A stretch of DNA of 64,000 nt, taken from positions 3,048,465 to 3,112,464 of the forward strand of contig CM057149.1 in assembly GCA_029964075.1 (NCBI GenBank), read 5' to 3'. A program made the position numbers and the translations under genes. The stretch is from Patiria pectinifera (taxonomy: Eukaryota; Echinodermata; Asteroidea; Valvatida; Asterinidae). The notes beneath the pieces are model-generated. The model ran no database searches. It was not told the DNA's origin and worked only from the letters and a program-made list of their open reading frames with translations. The number at the start of each line of letters is the position of its first letter. Position 1 is the stretch's first letter. Of this stretch, positions 1-8,410 are shown piece after piece.

Positions 1-2
1 AA

Positions 3-275
3 GAACTCACCAACGACTTGAGTTCTGATCCTATTATAAGCGCGAGTATGGCTGGTATGTTGAGCGACGTTTGTTACAAGTACGGAACTTTTATATCACC
101 CCTAGTTGCTACGATTATCACAACAAAACATTTGAAATTTAATAAACCTAATATAATAAATGGAAGATCAGAAAGCAGCGACAGCAACGCCTGCAGCTCA
201 ACCAGCAGAGACAGAGACGCCCCAACCGATAAAAACAACGTCGTCACCGACGGTAACGAGAGTGACCAAGACTAA
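3..275 (+). CDS. C-terminal part of a small hydrophobic protein (partial at window edge)
   Basis: The frame is open from the left edge of the window, so the start is not seen. About the first 45 visible residues have a short hydrophobic, Gly/Ser/Ala-rich character, followed by a basic stretch. The remaining residues are Ser/Asp/Asn-rich and overlap the next gene from position 160 in another frame, so the true end may originally have been near position 150. The hydrophobic part loosely resembles the 80-residue protein encoded at 577-819, so these may be related membrane proteins. The function is unknown. Confidence 0.4.
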   Translation, partial: ELTNDLSSDPIISASMAGMLSDVCYKYGTFISPLVATIITTKHLKFNKPNIINGRSESSDSNACSSTSRDRDAPTDKNNVVTDGNESDQD

Positions 276-543
276 AAATCCTAAACGAATTCAGCAGGGT
301 AAAGCTTTAGCCGAGCACAATACACAGATGAAATTAAAATTAGCAAAAATGGACGTAACATCGGTCGATAATACGAGCTCACCAGACTACAACTCTTGGG
401 CGATGTGGGGGGCTATAGCGTCTATAATAGGGGTGGGGCTGCTGGTACTAAAAAGTAAGGCAACTGCGCCGGTGATACAGCCAGTGCCGATAGTCACGCA
501 ACCCACTACACCCAGCGTCCCCAAAACGCTAGACATGGAATAA
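160..543 (+). CDS. Small single-pass membrane protein of the viral element
   Basis: The predicted product is 127 residues. The N-terminal 40 residues are Ala/Thr/Pro-rich. They are followed by a basic segment (about residues 40-60) containing the short motif GKALAEHN. One membrane segment lies at about residues 82-98 (WAMWGAIASIIGVGLLVL), followed by a Pro/Thr/Val-rich tail. The ATG is preceded by an AT-rich stretch like those before the neighbouring genes. A basic region plus one membrane segment recalls small proteins that recur beside the other genes of this element in cnidarian genomes (from memory). A structural or membrane role in virions is possible but not shown. Confidence 0.6.
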   Translation: MEDQKAATATPAAQPAETETPQPIKTTSSPTVTRVTKTKNPKRIQQGKALAEHNTQMKLKLAKMDVTSVDNTSSPDYNSWAMWGAIASIIGVGLLVLKSKATAPVIQPVPIVTQPTTPSVPKTLDME

Positions 544-562
544 ACCAGCAATTTAAAAATTG

Positions 563-575
563 TTATATTAAAAAC
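563..575 (+). promoter_or_regulatory. AT-rich promoter-like motif (copy 1)
   Basis: The 13-mer TTATATTAAAAAC ends one base before the ATG at 577. The identical 13-mer ends immediately before the ATG at 4837, and a 12-base match lies on the minus strand upstream of 3590. The position directly at start codons suggests an element-specific (late-type) promoter. This is inferred from position and identity only. Confidence 0.45.
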
Positions 576-576
576 G

Positions 577-819
577 ATGAGTAACTTTGACACCAACGGA
601 ATAGCAAATACGATTTATCACGGAGCCGTCATATCGGGTCTTTCGATGGGATACGCCATGGTAGGAGCTAAACTACTCAAAATGAAAGCGCCAGATTTAA
701 GCAAACTAAGCGTAGAAGATGCGGCTAAATTGACAGGCATTATAAGTGGAGCTCTGGCCACGCAAAATTGGTTGGTGACCCAGGGTATACTACCGGGCAG
801 TATAATGAAAACGGCATAA
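577..819 (+). CDS. 80-residue hydrophobic protein of the viral element
   Basis: The product is a short protein with a Gly/Ala/Met-rich hydrophobic segment at about residues 15-33 and a second one at about 52-70. They are separated by a Lys/Asp-containing linker with the pattern KMKAPDLSKLSVEDAAKL. It starts one base after the conserved 13-mer at 563-575 and ends 22 bases before the next gene, so it is part of the compact same-strand run 160-2095. Proteins of this size and pattern recur beside the other genes of this element type in cnidarian annotations (recalled, not searched). The function is unknown; a two-pass membrane or virion membrane component is possible. Confidence 0.6.
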   Translation: MSNFDTNGIANTIYHGAVISGLSMGYAMVGAKLLKMKAPDLSKLSVEDAAKLTGIISGALATQNWLVTQGILPGSIMKTA

Positions 820-841
820 TTTAAATAGGTTTATTAAATAA

Positions 842-2095
842 ATGGCTGAGGGAGGATTTGACTTTGACCCCGTTGATGATTACGATTACGATGGCGATGA
901 TGATGTAGCAGAGACCAATTTGGACGACAACTTTGATACTCCTGTACCACCAATCCTCACTACCGACATAGATGACGTTTTAGATCAAGGAAGAAGCATG
1001 GTCACTAATGGTCGCGTTGATGAGTTTTACGATACTTATAACATATACAATAAACCAATCTCTCCGAGATACGAAAAATTTATTCTCAAACCAGACGGTT
1101 TATTTTATGACACTGGTAAAGGCTTACTAAGGTTAACGGATCAAAGAAAACCAGACAGATTCTTGACTCTGAGGACTATAGAGTTAAATGTAAGAAAGAT
1201 GGGTTTAAACGGTAGAGATTTTATTAGAAAGGAATTAGGCTTTACGCATTACGAACGTAAGACACTCAGTGACGATCAAAGTCAACAACTGCAATCAATA
1301 CAACCCGAGAGTATCCCCATGACAGAACTACCCAGAGTCACCGATGAGGTTATCGAGATTATAGACGATTTAGAACAAGACACCGGCGCTCAAACAGAAG
1401 GATTGAATTACAGAGAACTCCAGGGTTTAGACAAAACTCTTCAGACGTTGAGAGGTAACCTAGAACTTAATTTAGCGCGTCTCACAGAACTGGACCGAGA
1501 GATTGCAGCCACGAGACAGGAACTCGACGAATCTCACAGCGAAGAGGGTCGACGAGAGTTAAACGATAAATTGAGCGACTTAGACGCTGAAAGATCTGCC
1601 AGATTAGAAGCTGCAAAAGCCAACGAACGAGGGCTCAAAAGTCAGATCGCTAGAATCAAAGAAACGATTAATAAAATATTAGGCGACGACACGACTCTGG
1701 CGGAAAAGATCAGAACTCTGTTTAGAGAACAAGGTGTGACCGTAGTGAGTATTTTAGCCGCTTTTAGTTTAGCCATCAGCACGATAGTGAGTAGCATCGT
1801 CGCTAGCGTGAGAGGTGCGGGTGCCCCACCCGCGCCATCGCCAACACCTGCACCAACACCAACACCAAAAGGTGGTATCAAAGAGTGGATTTCAAAACAA
1901 CTCGCTAATTTTGCATCTGCTCTTCATAAACTGGGAGTGAGCGCGTTGGGTGCTCTGCCGGGTATCATAGGCAGCGTACTCAGTTGGATATTTAACGCGC
2001 TGAGTAACTCCGTATCGTGGTTGGCCGAACACGTGTGGGCTTTGTTTTTGGGTGTGGGAGCCTTGGTGTTTGCGTACCTGCAAAAACGATGGTAG
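842..2095 (+). CDS. Coiled-coil, Pro-linker, membrane-anchored protein of the viral element
   Basis: The product is 417 residues with a clear layout. An acidic Asp-rich N-terminus (1-35) leads into a folded region of about 100 residues. A long coiled coil rich in Glu/Arg/Leu follows at about residues 185-285. A hydrophobic Ala/Ser/Ile segment lies at about 298-323, then a Pro-Thr-Ala linker (326-342), and two further hydrophobic segments near the C-terminus (about 355-385 and 393-414). The motif FREQGVTVVSILAAFSLAIS before the linker is one I recall from uncharacterised proteins very common in cnidarian genomes. It ends 26 bases before a perfect hairpin shared with the convergent gene. A structural virion or membrane-remodelling role is possible; no catalytic motif is seen. 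Confidence 0.65.
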   Translation: MAEGGFDFDPVDDYDYDGDDDVAETNLDDNFDTPVPPILTTDIDDVLDQGRSMVTNGRVDEFYDTYNIYNKPISPRYEKFILKPDGLFYDTGKGLLRLTDQRKPDRFLTLRTIELNVRKMGLNGRDFIRKELGFTHYERKTLSDDQSQQLQSIQPESIPMTELPRVTDEVIEIIDDLEQDTGAQTEGLNYRELQGLDKTLQTLRGNLELNLARLTELDREIAATRQELDESHSEEGRRELNDKLSDLDAERSARLEAAKANERGLKSQIARIKETINKILGDDTTLAEKIRTLFREQGVTVVSILAAFSLAISTIVSSIVASVRGAGAPPAPSPTPAPTPTPKGGIKEWISKQLANFASALHKLGVSALGALPGIIGSVLSWIFNALSNSVSWLAEHVWALFLGVGALVFAYLQKRW

Positions 2096-2121
2096 TAATA
2101 GTTGTAATCAAGTTTAAACAA

Positions 2122-2164
2122 AAAAATAAGCCTTACCAGCGCAAAGTTGGTAAGGCTTATTTTT
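2122..2164. terminator. Perfect hairpin between convergent genes
   Basis: Two 17-nt arms match perfectly (AAAAATAAGCCTTACCA at 2122-2138 and its reverse complement at 2148-2164), around a 9-nt loop. The arm ends are A-rich on the left and T-rich on the right, so the structure reads as a stem followed by a T run on both strands. It sits almost midway between the stop codons of the convergent genes ending at 2095 and 2188. The likely role is a bidirectional 3'-end or termination signal, similar in principle to the hairpin 3'-end signals of Mimivirus. Confidence 0.75.
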
Positions 2165-2187
2165 GTCTTGTGAGATTAGAGTGTGAC

Positions 2188-3590
2188 TTATCGCATTGCC
2201 TCGTAAGCTAAAATACCCATGCCAACGATAGCAAATATTCCTACCGTCAACGATAATTTTTCGTCTTGGTGAGTTTGTAGTTTCGTGGGCTCCTTTGTTA
2301 AAACTGTAGGTGCTGGTGTTGGTGAGGGTGTTGGTGCTGGTGCTGGTGTAGGTGATACAACATCGTTCGTCATAGGCTTTAGGGGTGTTGGTGGCGCGAC
2401 GTCATCGGTGTCATCAAAAGAGTCGTCCGGTTGAGGTTGTGAGTTTAAATCTGGCACCAAACCAGTGTTCATACTCTGGGTAGCGATTTGAAGATTGTTG
2501 TTATAGCCGTCGTGCGTTCCAACCCTCAAGTTCATATCCGATGGAATTAAATACAACCCCGGTTTCACGACAAAATTTAAAGGCGTTCTGGCATACTGCA
2601 AAGAGTCTTGAAATTGATCGATACTCGTTTCCATGTCGTCTGCTGCATTGATGATATCTTCAACGATGACGTTAAATTGTCTCTGAGCGTCTAATCCGGT
2701 TCCCGGTGATAATACGCTCGTTTTTGTTTGAGCCTGCGCACCGAGTAAAGCGTACACGTAAGATCTAATTGATTCGTTGATCTTTATGATTCCCGCGGAG
2801 GTAAACGAACTCGTGTTGGGTATAAAATCTAACCAAGCCTTTTGTACCGATTCATTTTGTTCGATGTAAATAACCGTCCAAGGAACGTAAAGGCTTCCAC
2901 TCTTTTTGGGACTGTCTAGACCGTGGTAGCCGCCGTAAAGAACGTTGGGTTTGTTGGGTAGTGCTTTATCATATTCACCAACCGCCACAAACTTGCCTTT
3001 ATTAAAGATATATGAGGTACCTAAACCGTTAGATTTTGTGTCTCTCGTCTGTTTAAAAGACTTGTTTTGATCTATGCCAAACAACAAACAGGTATCGGTA
3101 AATGCTCTGTGATTATAACTGTTGTCTAGAGCGTTAAATGCGTCATCTCCCGGTAAAGGAGCGGCAATGTCGTACAGGATCTTTCTAACCGTAAAATATA
3201 AATGAAAGTTAAAGATGGCCCAAACGTAACGGTTGCTCGCATTGAAAAGATCGAATCCAATACCGCAGCCCGTAGTAGCGCAGTAGATCGCAAAATTTAA
3301 CTGATTTTGATAAAACGACATGGGGTGTGATTTCCAACGATCTACATCCTCGTCCGTCTCAACGTGAGGCAATTTATAGTCCGAGGTTAAGTCGGGAAAC
3401 ATGGTTAAAAACCCGTTGGTATTATTAACTATGACCTCCAGTTCACTGGGTTTAGTGCTGTTTAAAAACTTTGCTTGGGGTGCAGCTTGATGTTTTAGCT
3501 CGTTTGCCTTGGCTACATTTTGATTTACTTGTCTCGTTACCTGATCGGCTATCGATTGTATCTGCTTTTTAACGACTTAAAATCACTCAT
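2188..3590 (-). CDS. Pro-rich membrane-anchored virion-like protein, frameshifted near its start
   Basis: The uninterrupted frame from the ATG at 3402 gives 404 residues. The frame stays open upstream of that ATG to about 3570 without a stop. An ATG at 3590, in another frame and next to a promoter-like motif, suggests the original gene started there and lost frame by a single-base indel at about 3565-3575. The long N-terminal region has conserved-looking short motifs (CATTGCG near residue 40, PLPGDD near 78, an SIRSYVYALLGAQAQT stretch in the middle). Near the C-terminus comes a Pro/Thr/Ala linker of about 25 residues, then one membrane segment (about 382-400). A family with these motifs recurs in cnidarian annotations (from memory) without known function. 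A surface or capsid-associated role is possible. It converges on the gene ending at 2095 and diverges from the gene starting at 3632. Confidence 0.6.
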
Positions 3591-3631
3591 TATTTTAGTT
3601 TCAGTTTTAATATAAAAAGACTTTAAAATAA
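3591..3631. promoter_or_regulatory. Divergent promoter region
   Basis: This 41-bp AT-rich spacer lies between divergent start codons at 3590 (minus) and 3632 (plus). On the minus strand, 3615-3604 reads TTATATTAAAAC, matching 12 of the 13-base motif found before 577 and 4837. On the plus strand the same stretch gives a similar TTTTAATATAAAAA run. It probably serves both genes. Confidence 0.45.
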
Positions 3632-4810
3632 ATGCATTCGTTTCACTTGTTTCAAAATGAGCAGACGTTTAAATTAGAAGACGTTGTAGATAATTTAAAC
3701 GGTCAAAAATCTATACGCGTAAAAAGGGTGTTGTTTAACGCCGGATATTTTAATATTTCCAGCGCCACGGAGATTGATTGGTTTACGCAAATAGATGGGA
3801 GACCCGCGTTTACCACAGATAAACCTCCTCATACCCGCGGAGTTTCTTTCAGATGTACACATAACAACGCCGGATAGAGATTTTATAGAGCGATTGTTAC
3901 CCGATATACCATACCACTATTTATTTAACGATGAAAATGTTTTACAAAAACTATAAACGATCTTATAAAAGCGTACGAAGACGATAGACTAGAATCCGTT
4001 TTAGAATCAAACAAAAGAAAAAGAGCTATTATAGCTGAACGGCGAGGGTTGATTTTAGCCGCCATGAATTCAGAAATAACAAAAACTGAATTAGAACTAA
4101 ATACGCTTCAATCTTTAGTAAGAATATTATTTGTTAGAGAAAGAAAAATCTTTGAAGGTGAGGAATTGGCTTTAAAGTTTATTGAAGGAGAAATGGGTGC
4201 GAGCGAGTTGAGCGAGTTGAGAGATAGTAGAGAAGCAGGAGTGATTATAAGAGGAAGTCTTATCGTGACGGGTGATGATTTCGATTTTATTCCTCCGAGT
4301 CATTTAGAGCCGTTGCCACTCGGAAGTATCGGTTCGGTCATCATACCACCGGGGTGGTACGACGTCGATTGGTTCGATTTCATTTTAAATTCTATACCCG
4401 GGGTAAGTTTTCGAGTATTTAGAGAATCTAAAAAGGTGACGTTGGTGATAACCGACGTAAATCTCAAATTGCGTTTAAACAGAGAAGTATCTCGATTACT
4501 CAATTTACCCAAAGGAAGACTGGTACCCAAAGTGGTGTACACGGGATATTACGACGTTAATCCGTTTAAATTTTTGTTTATTCGCTGCCCGCAATTAAGT
4601 ACGAGTGAAAACTTTTTTAATGGTCGACCGTCTGACATCTTAAAAATCGTACCCGTGGCTACGCGCGAACCCCAGCCTGATAGAGTCGAGGATTTCAAAA
4701 AACTTAAAAACGGTATAATCGACAAACTGACATTTTCTATCAGCGGTGAAAAAGGACAGGTATTCAACAATAAGGGTGAGGGTATCATTATCGAGTTGGA
4801 GATCTTTTAA
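3632..4810 (+). pseudogene. Minor-capsid/penton-like protein gene broken by frameshifts
   Basis: Three frames together cover one gene-sized interval. The first runs from the ATG at 3632 to a stop at 3877. The second is open at about 3856-3955. The third is open from about 3950 to 4810. The changes of frame lie at about 3850-3880 and about 3940-3955, the latter near a run of A. The last part (about 250 residues) contains FFNGRPSDILKIVPV at about residues 190-204, followed by a terminal segment of alternating hydrophobic residues ending in an IELEI motif. That combination of an FxNGxxSxIL motif and a beta-rich end is typical, as I recall it, of minor capsid or penton-like jelly-roll proteins of Polinton-type elements. 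No database comparison was possible. The breaks mean this copy is unlikely to make an intact protein. Confidence 0.5.
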
Positions 4811-4823
4811 TTTTAAAATCTTT

Positions 4824-4836
4824 TTATATTAAAAAC
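4824..4836 (+). promoter_or_regulatory. AT-rich promoter-like motif (copy 2)
   Basis: TTATATTAAAAAC directly precedes the ATG at 4837 and is identical to the 13-mer at 563-575. The stretch lies 13 bases after the stop of the preceding gene, so it fills nearly the whole intergenic gap. Confidence 0.5.
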
Positions 4837-5496
4837 ATGAGTGTAGATGGTAAGGCGTTATACCCCGATATTTCTGGAGATGTACTCCGATTAAATAGTA
4901 ACGAAGAAACAAAAGTGTACAGACTTAAAAAGATTGAAGAGATTCGATCTTTAATCTTGAAAGAGAGAGACCACCGAGAGCGCACTTATAAAAAAATAAA
5001 GAGAATGATCGACACTATTAATTACGTAGAGATAGGATTAGAAGGGTTGGGGGCTATAGCGGGGGCTGTCAGTATTCCCGCTCTATTGGGTGTTATATCA
5101 GCTCCCGTTGGATTGGTGCTAGAAGGAACGTTTATAGGCGCTTTTGGTGTAGATATTCTGCTTAGAATCACGTCTAAGCGATTATCCACCAAGCTGAAAA
5201 AGCACGACCAGATTAAAATATTAGCAGACTCCAAACTTAACACGATTGAAGAATACGTGTCTCAAGCCATCAACGACGGAGATATATCGCACGAAGAGTT
5301 CTTATTGATTACGAGAGAGCTCGCAAAATTTAACGAGCTTAAGCAAAAAATTAGAACAAAGACCAGCACAAAGCTTCAAAAAATTAAAAACGATACAGAC
5401 TTTGAAAAAGAAGTTAAAAAACGGGTAGACGAACGGCTGGCAAAAGAAAAAAATCTCTTATCGAAAAACTTACAAGTTCAAATTCTCGGTGAATAA
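4837..5496 (+). CDS. 219-residue coiled-coil/membrane protein of the viral element
   Basis: The start codon abuts the conserved 13-mer. A Lys/Glu/Arg-rich helical region at about residues 25-68 contains KERDHRERTYKKIKR. A strongly hydrophobic Gly/Ala/Ile/Val region follows at about 70-112, long enough for two membrane passes. A basic segment then carries KKHDQIKILADSKLNTI, and a long helical charged C-terminus runs to about 215. I recall proteins with this order (helix, hydrophobic pair, a KHD-x-I-x-x-LAxSKLNTI-like block, and helix) as repeated hypothetical proteins in cnidarian and other invertebrate genomes. The function is unknown. It converges on the TFIIB-like gene with only a 24-base gap, without an obvious hairpin. 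Confidence 0.6.
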   Translation: MSVDGKALYPDISGDVLRLNSNEETKVYRLKKIEEIRSLILKERDHRERTYKKIKRMIDTINYVEIGLEGLGAIAGAVSIPALLGVISAPVGLVLEGTFIGAFGVDILLRITSKRLSTKLKKHDQIKILADSKLNTIEEYVSQAINDGDISHEEFLLITRELAKFNELKQKIRTKTSTKLQKIKNDTDFEKEVKKRVDERLAKEKNLLSKNLQVQILGE

Positions 5497-5520
5497 ACAT
5501 TATGAAAGCGATCCGCCGAG

Positions 5521-5994
5521 TTATACCTCTATTTCACCTCTTAGGGCAACACCCTCGGCCCCGCCTTTATTGTAGTGGTCATCGTATCTTTTTCGTGCTT
5601 TATTAAATTGATTTTGAGTCACTTTAAATACATCTTTAACTCGTTCTTTGTTCCATCCAACGACGTGATGATAACACGCCGCTATTAACGACCGTTTTAC
5701 GCATCCGTTTCCCCTCAATGTTTTGTAATTAACGAGCTCGTTATATTTATTGATTGTTTCTTGGACATCTTCTGAGTCTTGCTCTGGACAAACAGAAAAT
5801 ATAAGTTTCTCCACAGTTTTTCTTTTGTTTCTTTTTAAAGTTGACCAATTGATACGATCTTCTTGCGCATTTTCTGCCGAAAAATCAAAGTAACGTGAAA
5901 CTATTTCACCGCACGTTTCACAAACTAAAAAACCATTCTCGATGATTATATGATGATCGCACTGATCTGTTTTATTAGATAGCTCGAGGTTCAT
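5521..5994 (-). CDS. TFIIB-like transcription factor of the viral element
   Basis: The product is 157 residues. The N-terminus has a zinc-ribbon pattern C12-x2-H15...C25-x2-C28-G, as in TFIIB, where the ribbon recruits RNA polymerase. A helical region at about residues 85-140 (KRSLIAACYHHVVG and NQFNKARKRY) fits one cyclin-like repeat with a recognition-type helix. TFIIB itself has about 310-320 residues and two cyclin repeats, so this is a reduced version of the kind seen in large DNA viruses. The ATG lies directly after an AT-rich TTTTAATAA stretch. In context it may direct transcription from the shared AT-rich motifs in this element. It could instead be another zinc-ribbon regulator. Confidence 0.6.
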   Translation of the reverse strand: MNLELSNKTDQCDHHIIIENGFLVCETCGEIVSRYFDFSAENAQEDRINWSTLKRNKRKTVEKLIFSVCPEQDSEDVQETINKYNELVNYKTLRGNGCVKRSLIAACYHHVVGWNKERVKDVFKVTQNQFNKARKRYDDHYNKGGAEGVALRGEIEV

Positions 5995-6049
5995 TTATTA
6001 AAAATGATTTATTTTTTTAAATAAAGTTTTTAAAATAAAGAGATAGTAA

Positions 6050-7078
6050 GAGCCTGGTCTGGGGCCTAGACAGAGGGAGATATGGGGTTTGTCGCCGTAC
6101 CCCCCACTTATAATATAACAACTCGGAGAGAGAAGAGATATATTTGGGGAGCTAGAGGGGAGATATATTTGGGGAGTGGGGAGAGAGAGGGGTGGGGGTA
6201 GAGAGAGAGAGGGGAGGGGGCGGGGTGGGGAGGGGGAAGAGGAGGGGGATCTATTTTGGAGGGGGTCATTTGGAGGGGAGGGGGGTAATTACGGAGGGAA
6301 AGATAATGGGATTTGGAATAGTGCCTGTCCATCTCCCTATTCTTCAATATAGCCGTTAGCATTCTCCCGCGCAATTCGTGCACGAAAGAGTTGTGGGCAA
6401 TTTATGTTTCATGGCCTGGACAGACCACGCTGGGATCACGCGCCCTTCTCAGACATAGCACCTGTCGTGCATTCATCAACCCGTCATCCATTAGGCCCAT
6501 GCCAGCCTGAGTGGCGAAAGTGTGTCTAGGGCCTTGAAAAATCCAAGAATCGCTATAAGACCACATGGCCTCGAGAGAGAATAGAATGATGGAACCAGTC
6601 TGGTAAAATAAAATAATAAAACCAACTAGAAATTAAGGTAAAAATTATCTGAGCGTTATTTATGGGCCCTATTAATATCGTTATAGGATTTTAAAAAAAA
6701 TGTTTACTTGCCATGGCTGACCAATGTACTTGTGAAAAGGTTGCCAGCACGAGTCAATTCAGTTCAACTCAATTCAATAAAAGTTTATTAATATTTTATG
6801 GACGCAAGGCCGAACATCAATTGGAAGGACTAACAATGAAATAGGAATATAACATTTGAAAGACACTGAAAAAAAAACTATTGTGACTACAAAGGTTTGC
6901 ACGTATCGTAAATGCATTTTTACAACGCGCGTAGTTTAAGCTCCGCCCACTCCAAGACCTGAGAAAGATGTCATTGATAAAAATGCCAGTTGCAGGTCTC
7001 CCGCCAAAGTTTAGGCACGGTGTGGGTCGTGCTTTTGATTGACCTCGCGCAACCGGCTGGGAGTTATAACTGAGTCTT
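6050..7078. other. Polypurine tract and unassigned flanking DNA
   Basis: Positions 6118-6300 are almost purely G and A on the + strand, with many GGGG runs and GAGA blocks, next to the end of the viral gene block. This could be a terminal region of that element or a simple repeat at its junction. From 6300 to 7078 I see no gene, no clear repeat and no RNA gene. Confidence 0.5.
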
Positions 7079-7080
7079 TA

Positions 7081-7546
7081 GGTAGCAGACCAGAAAATAA
7101 ACTTCCATAGACCCCAATGGTAAATGCTCCCTCAGAAATTCGGGAAAAATACTCACAACTCTCCAAGGTGTTCGAGACACACATCAAATTAAAGCTTATT
7201 TCATCTCCTTTCAATTTTTTTCAATTTTCGGGGGGTCAACTGATGACTTTTAGGAGAAATTTCCATCTGAAGATGATCACCCCTGAAAATATTCCTGAAG
7301 CCCATCGCCATTTTGAAAAATGATGCCTACACTCCATTGCAAAATAGAGCGCTTTTAGGGTCCAAATTACATCCAAATTACACAGAACTGCAAGTTCCCA
7401 GTCCTGTGCACGGCTTCCAACCATATTTTTTACAAACCCTCAAGTTAATGGCCCACAGCATGCTCGAATACTGAAGATTTTGAGGGCATGCAAATCGTGA
7501 TTTGGTCAGCGTAGGCAATTTCGGACCGATTTACTGGTCTGCACCC
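7081..7546. mobile_element. TA-flanked MITE, family M1 copy 1
   Basis: The ends are inverted: GGTAGCAGACCAG at the left and CTGGTCTGCACCC at the right, flanked by TA on both sides (7079-7080 and 7547-7548). The interior is about 95% alike by eye to 52072-52543 and more distantly like 56897-57324. There is no coding capacity. A TA duplication fits a Tc1/mariner-type or similar non-autonomous element. Confidence 0.8.
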
Positions 7547-7548
7547 TA

Positions 7549-8400
7549 TAATGATGTGGGTTGTCAGGACAAGGCCAGCATATAGATGGGTAAAAGCCGC
7601 TGTAGAAGATTTGGAAAACCATTCACTATTTTGCACATGCATCGTTATAAAAAAAATATACTCTGGTGATTATTAATTTTCATGACAGTTTTGGGACATA
7701 ACAAGCACGAAACTCATTTGCATTTTCATTGCATATGCCCCGTGGACGTCATAGATTGGGAGGGGAAAGGGGGAAAAGACCAAAATACCTGGGCTAAATC
7801 GAGTTAATTTAATGCACATTTAACAACATGGGCATCTACATAATACAGGAGTGTCAATGGGAAATATCCCCGCTGAACCTCTAACTAGACAGTTTGGAGG
7901 AGACCAACGGAAATGTGCGTATTGCCCCTTCTAGAAAGAAATCCTGAGACGCCCATATGCCCTTTTTGTGTTCTCCGCAAAAAGTACACGCCAATGTATA
8001 TGTACTGTACATATGTACATGTACATGTACATGATGCACCACACAGTGGGTGGCAGCTCGTGTGCGAGCAGACCGTGCTAGACACAATAATGAGCAGTAC
8101 ACACCGCCACCACCACTGCGCATGCAAATACATGCATATGCATTGTCATTGTAGCCAATAGTACTAGCGCGCTCGCCTCGATTCAAATGAGACATCCGTT
8201 TTCATAATAGTCTTTCCTGTGCGCGGAAAATGGTGGAAACGGTACAAAAATTGCTACAAGACGTTTCGCTTCGACGTCGTGTGATCTATGTAAATGTCGT
8301 AAACTTGGCCCCACGTTTACTTGAACGCTGACTCTGTGAGTAAATTGGTACTCAGAAATGGGGTGTGCACCTCCATCATCAATTTCCTGGGCCAAGAAAT
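7549..8400. other. Unassigned DNA with a TACATG microsatellite
   Basis: No gene is recognised. Positions 7996-8032 hold alternating TATG/TACATG repeats that are partly palindromic (ACATGTACATGTACATGT). The rest is unremarkable. Confidence 0.4.
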
Positions 8401-8410
8401 TTCCGCAAAT

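Larger units (their letters stand above)
1..6050. mobile_element. Endogenous DNA-virus-like (Polinton/adintovirus-like) element, right part
   Basis: This is a block of tightly packed intronless genes on both strands, unlike the rest of the window. Intergenic gaps are 20-50 bp and AT-rich. Several products have membrane segments or Pro-rich linkers, one resembles a minor capsid protein, and one is a TFIIB-like factor. From memory, several of these proteins (the small membrane proteins, the coiled-coil protein, the Pro-rich protein and the 219-residue membrane protein) resemble recurrent uncharacterised proteins in cnidarian and other marine invertebrate genome annotations, which suggests a widespread viral or transposon lineage. 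The left end lies outside the window. The right boundary is set only by the end of the coding block, before a purine-rich tract. No DNA polymerase, integrase, packaging ATPase or protease gene is visible, so the family assignment is inferred. Frameshifts show it is at least partly decayed. Confidence 0.65.

Noticed and set aside
7881..8395. Open frames around the TACATG microsatellite
   Set aside because: They are low-complexity and overlapping on both strands, with no domain or good start context.
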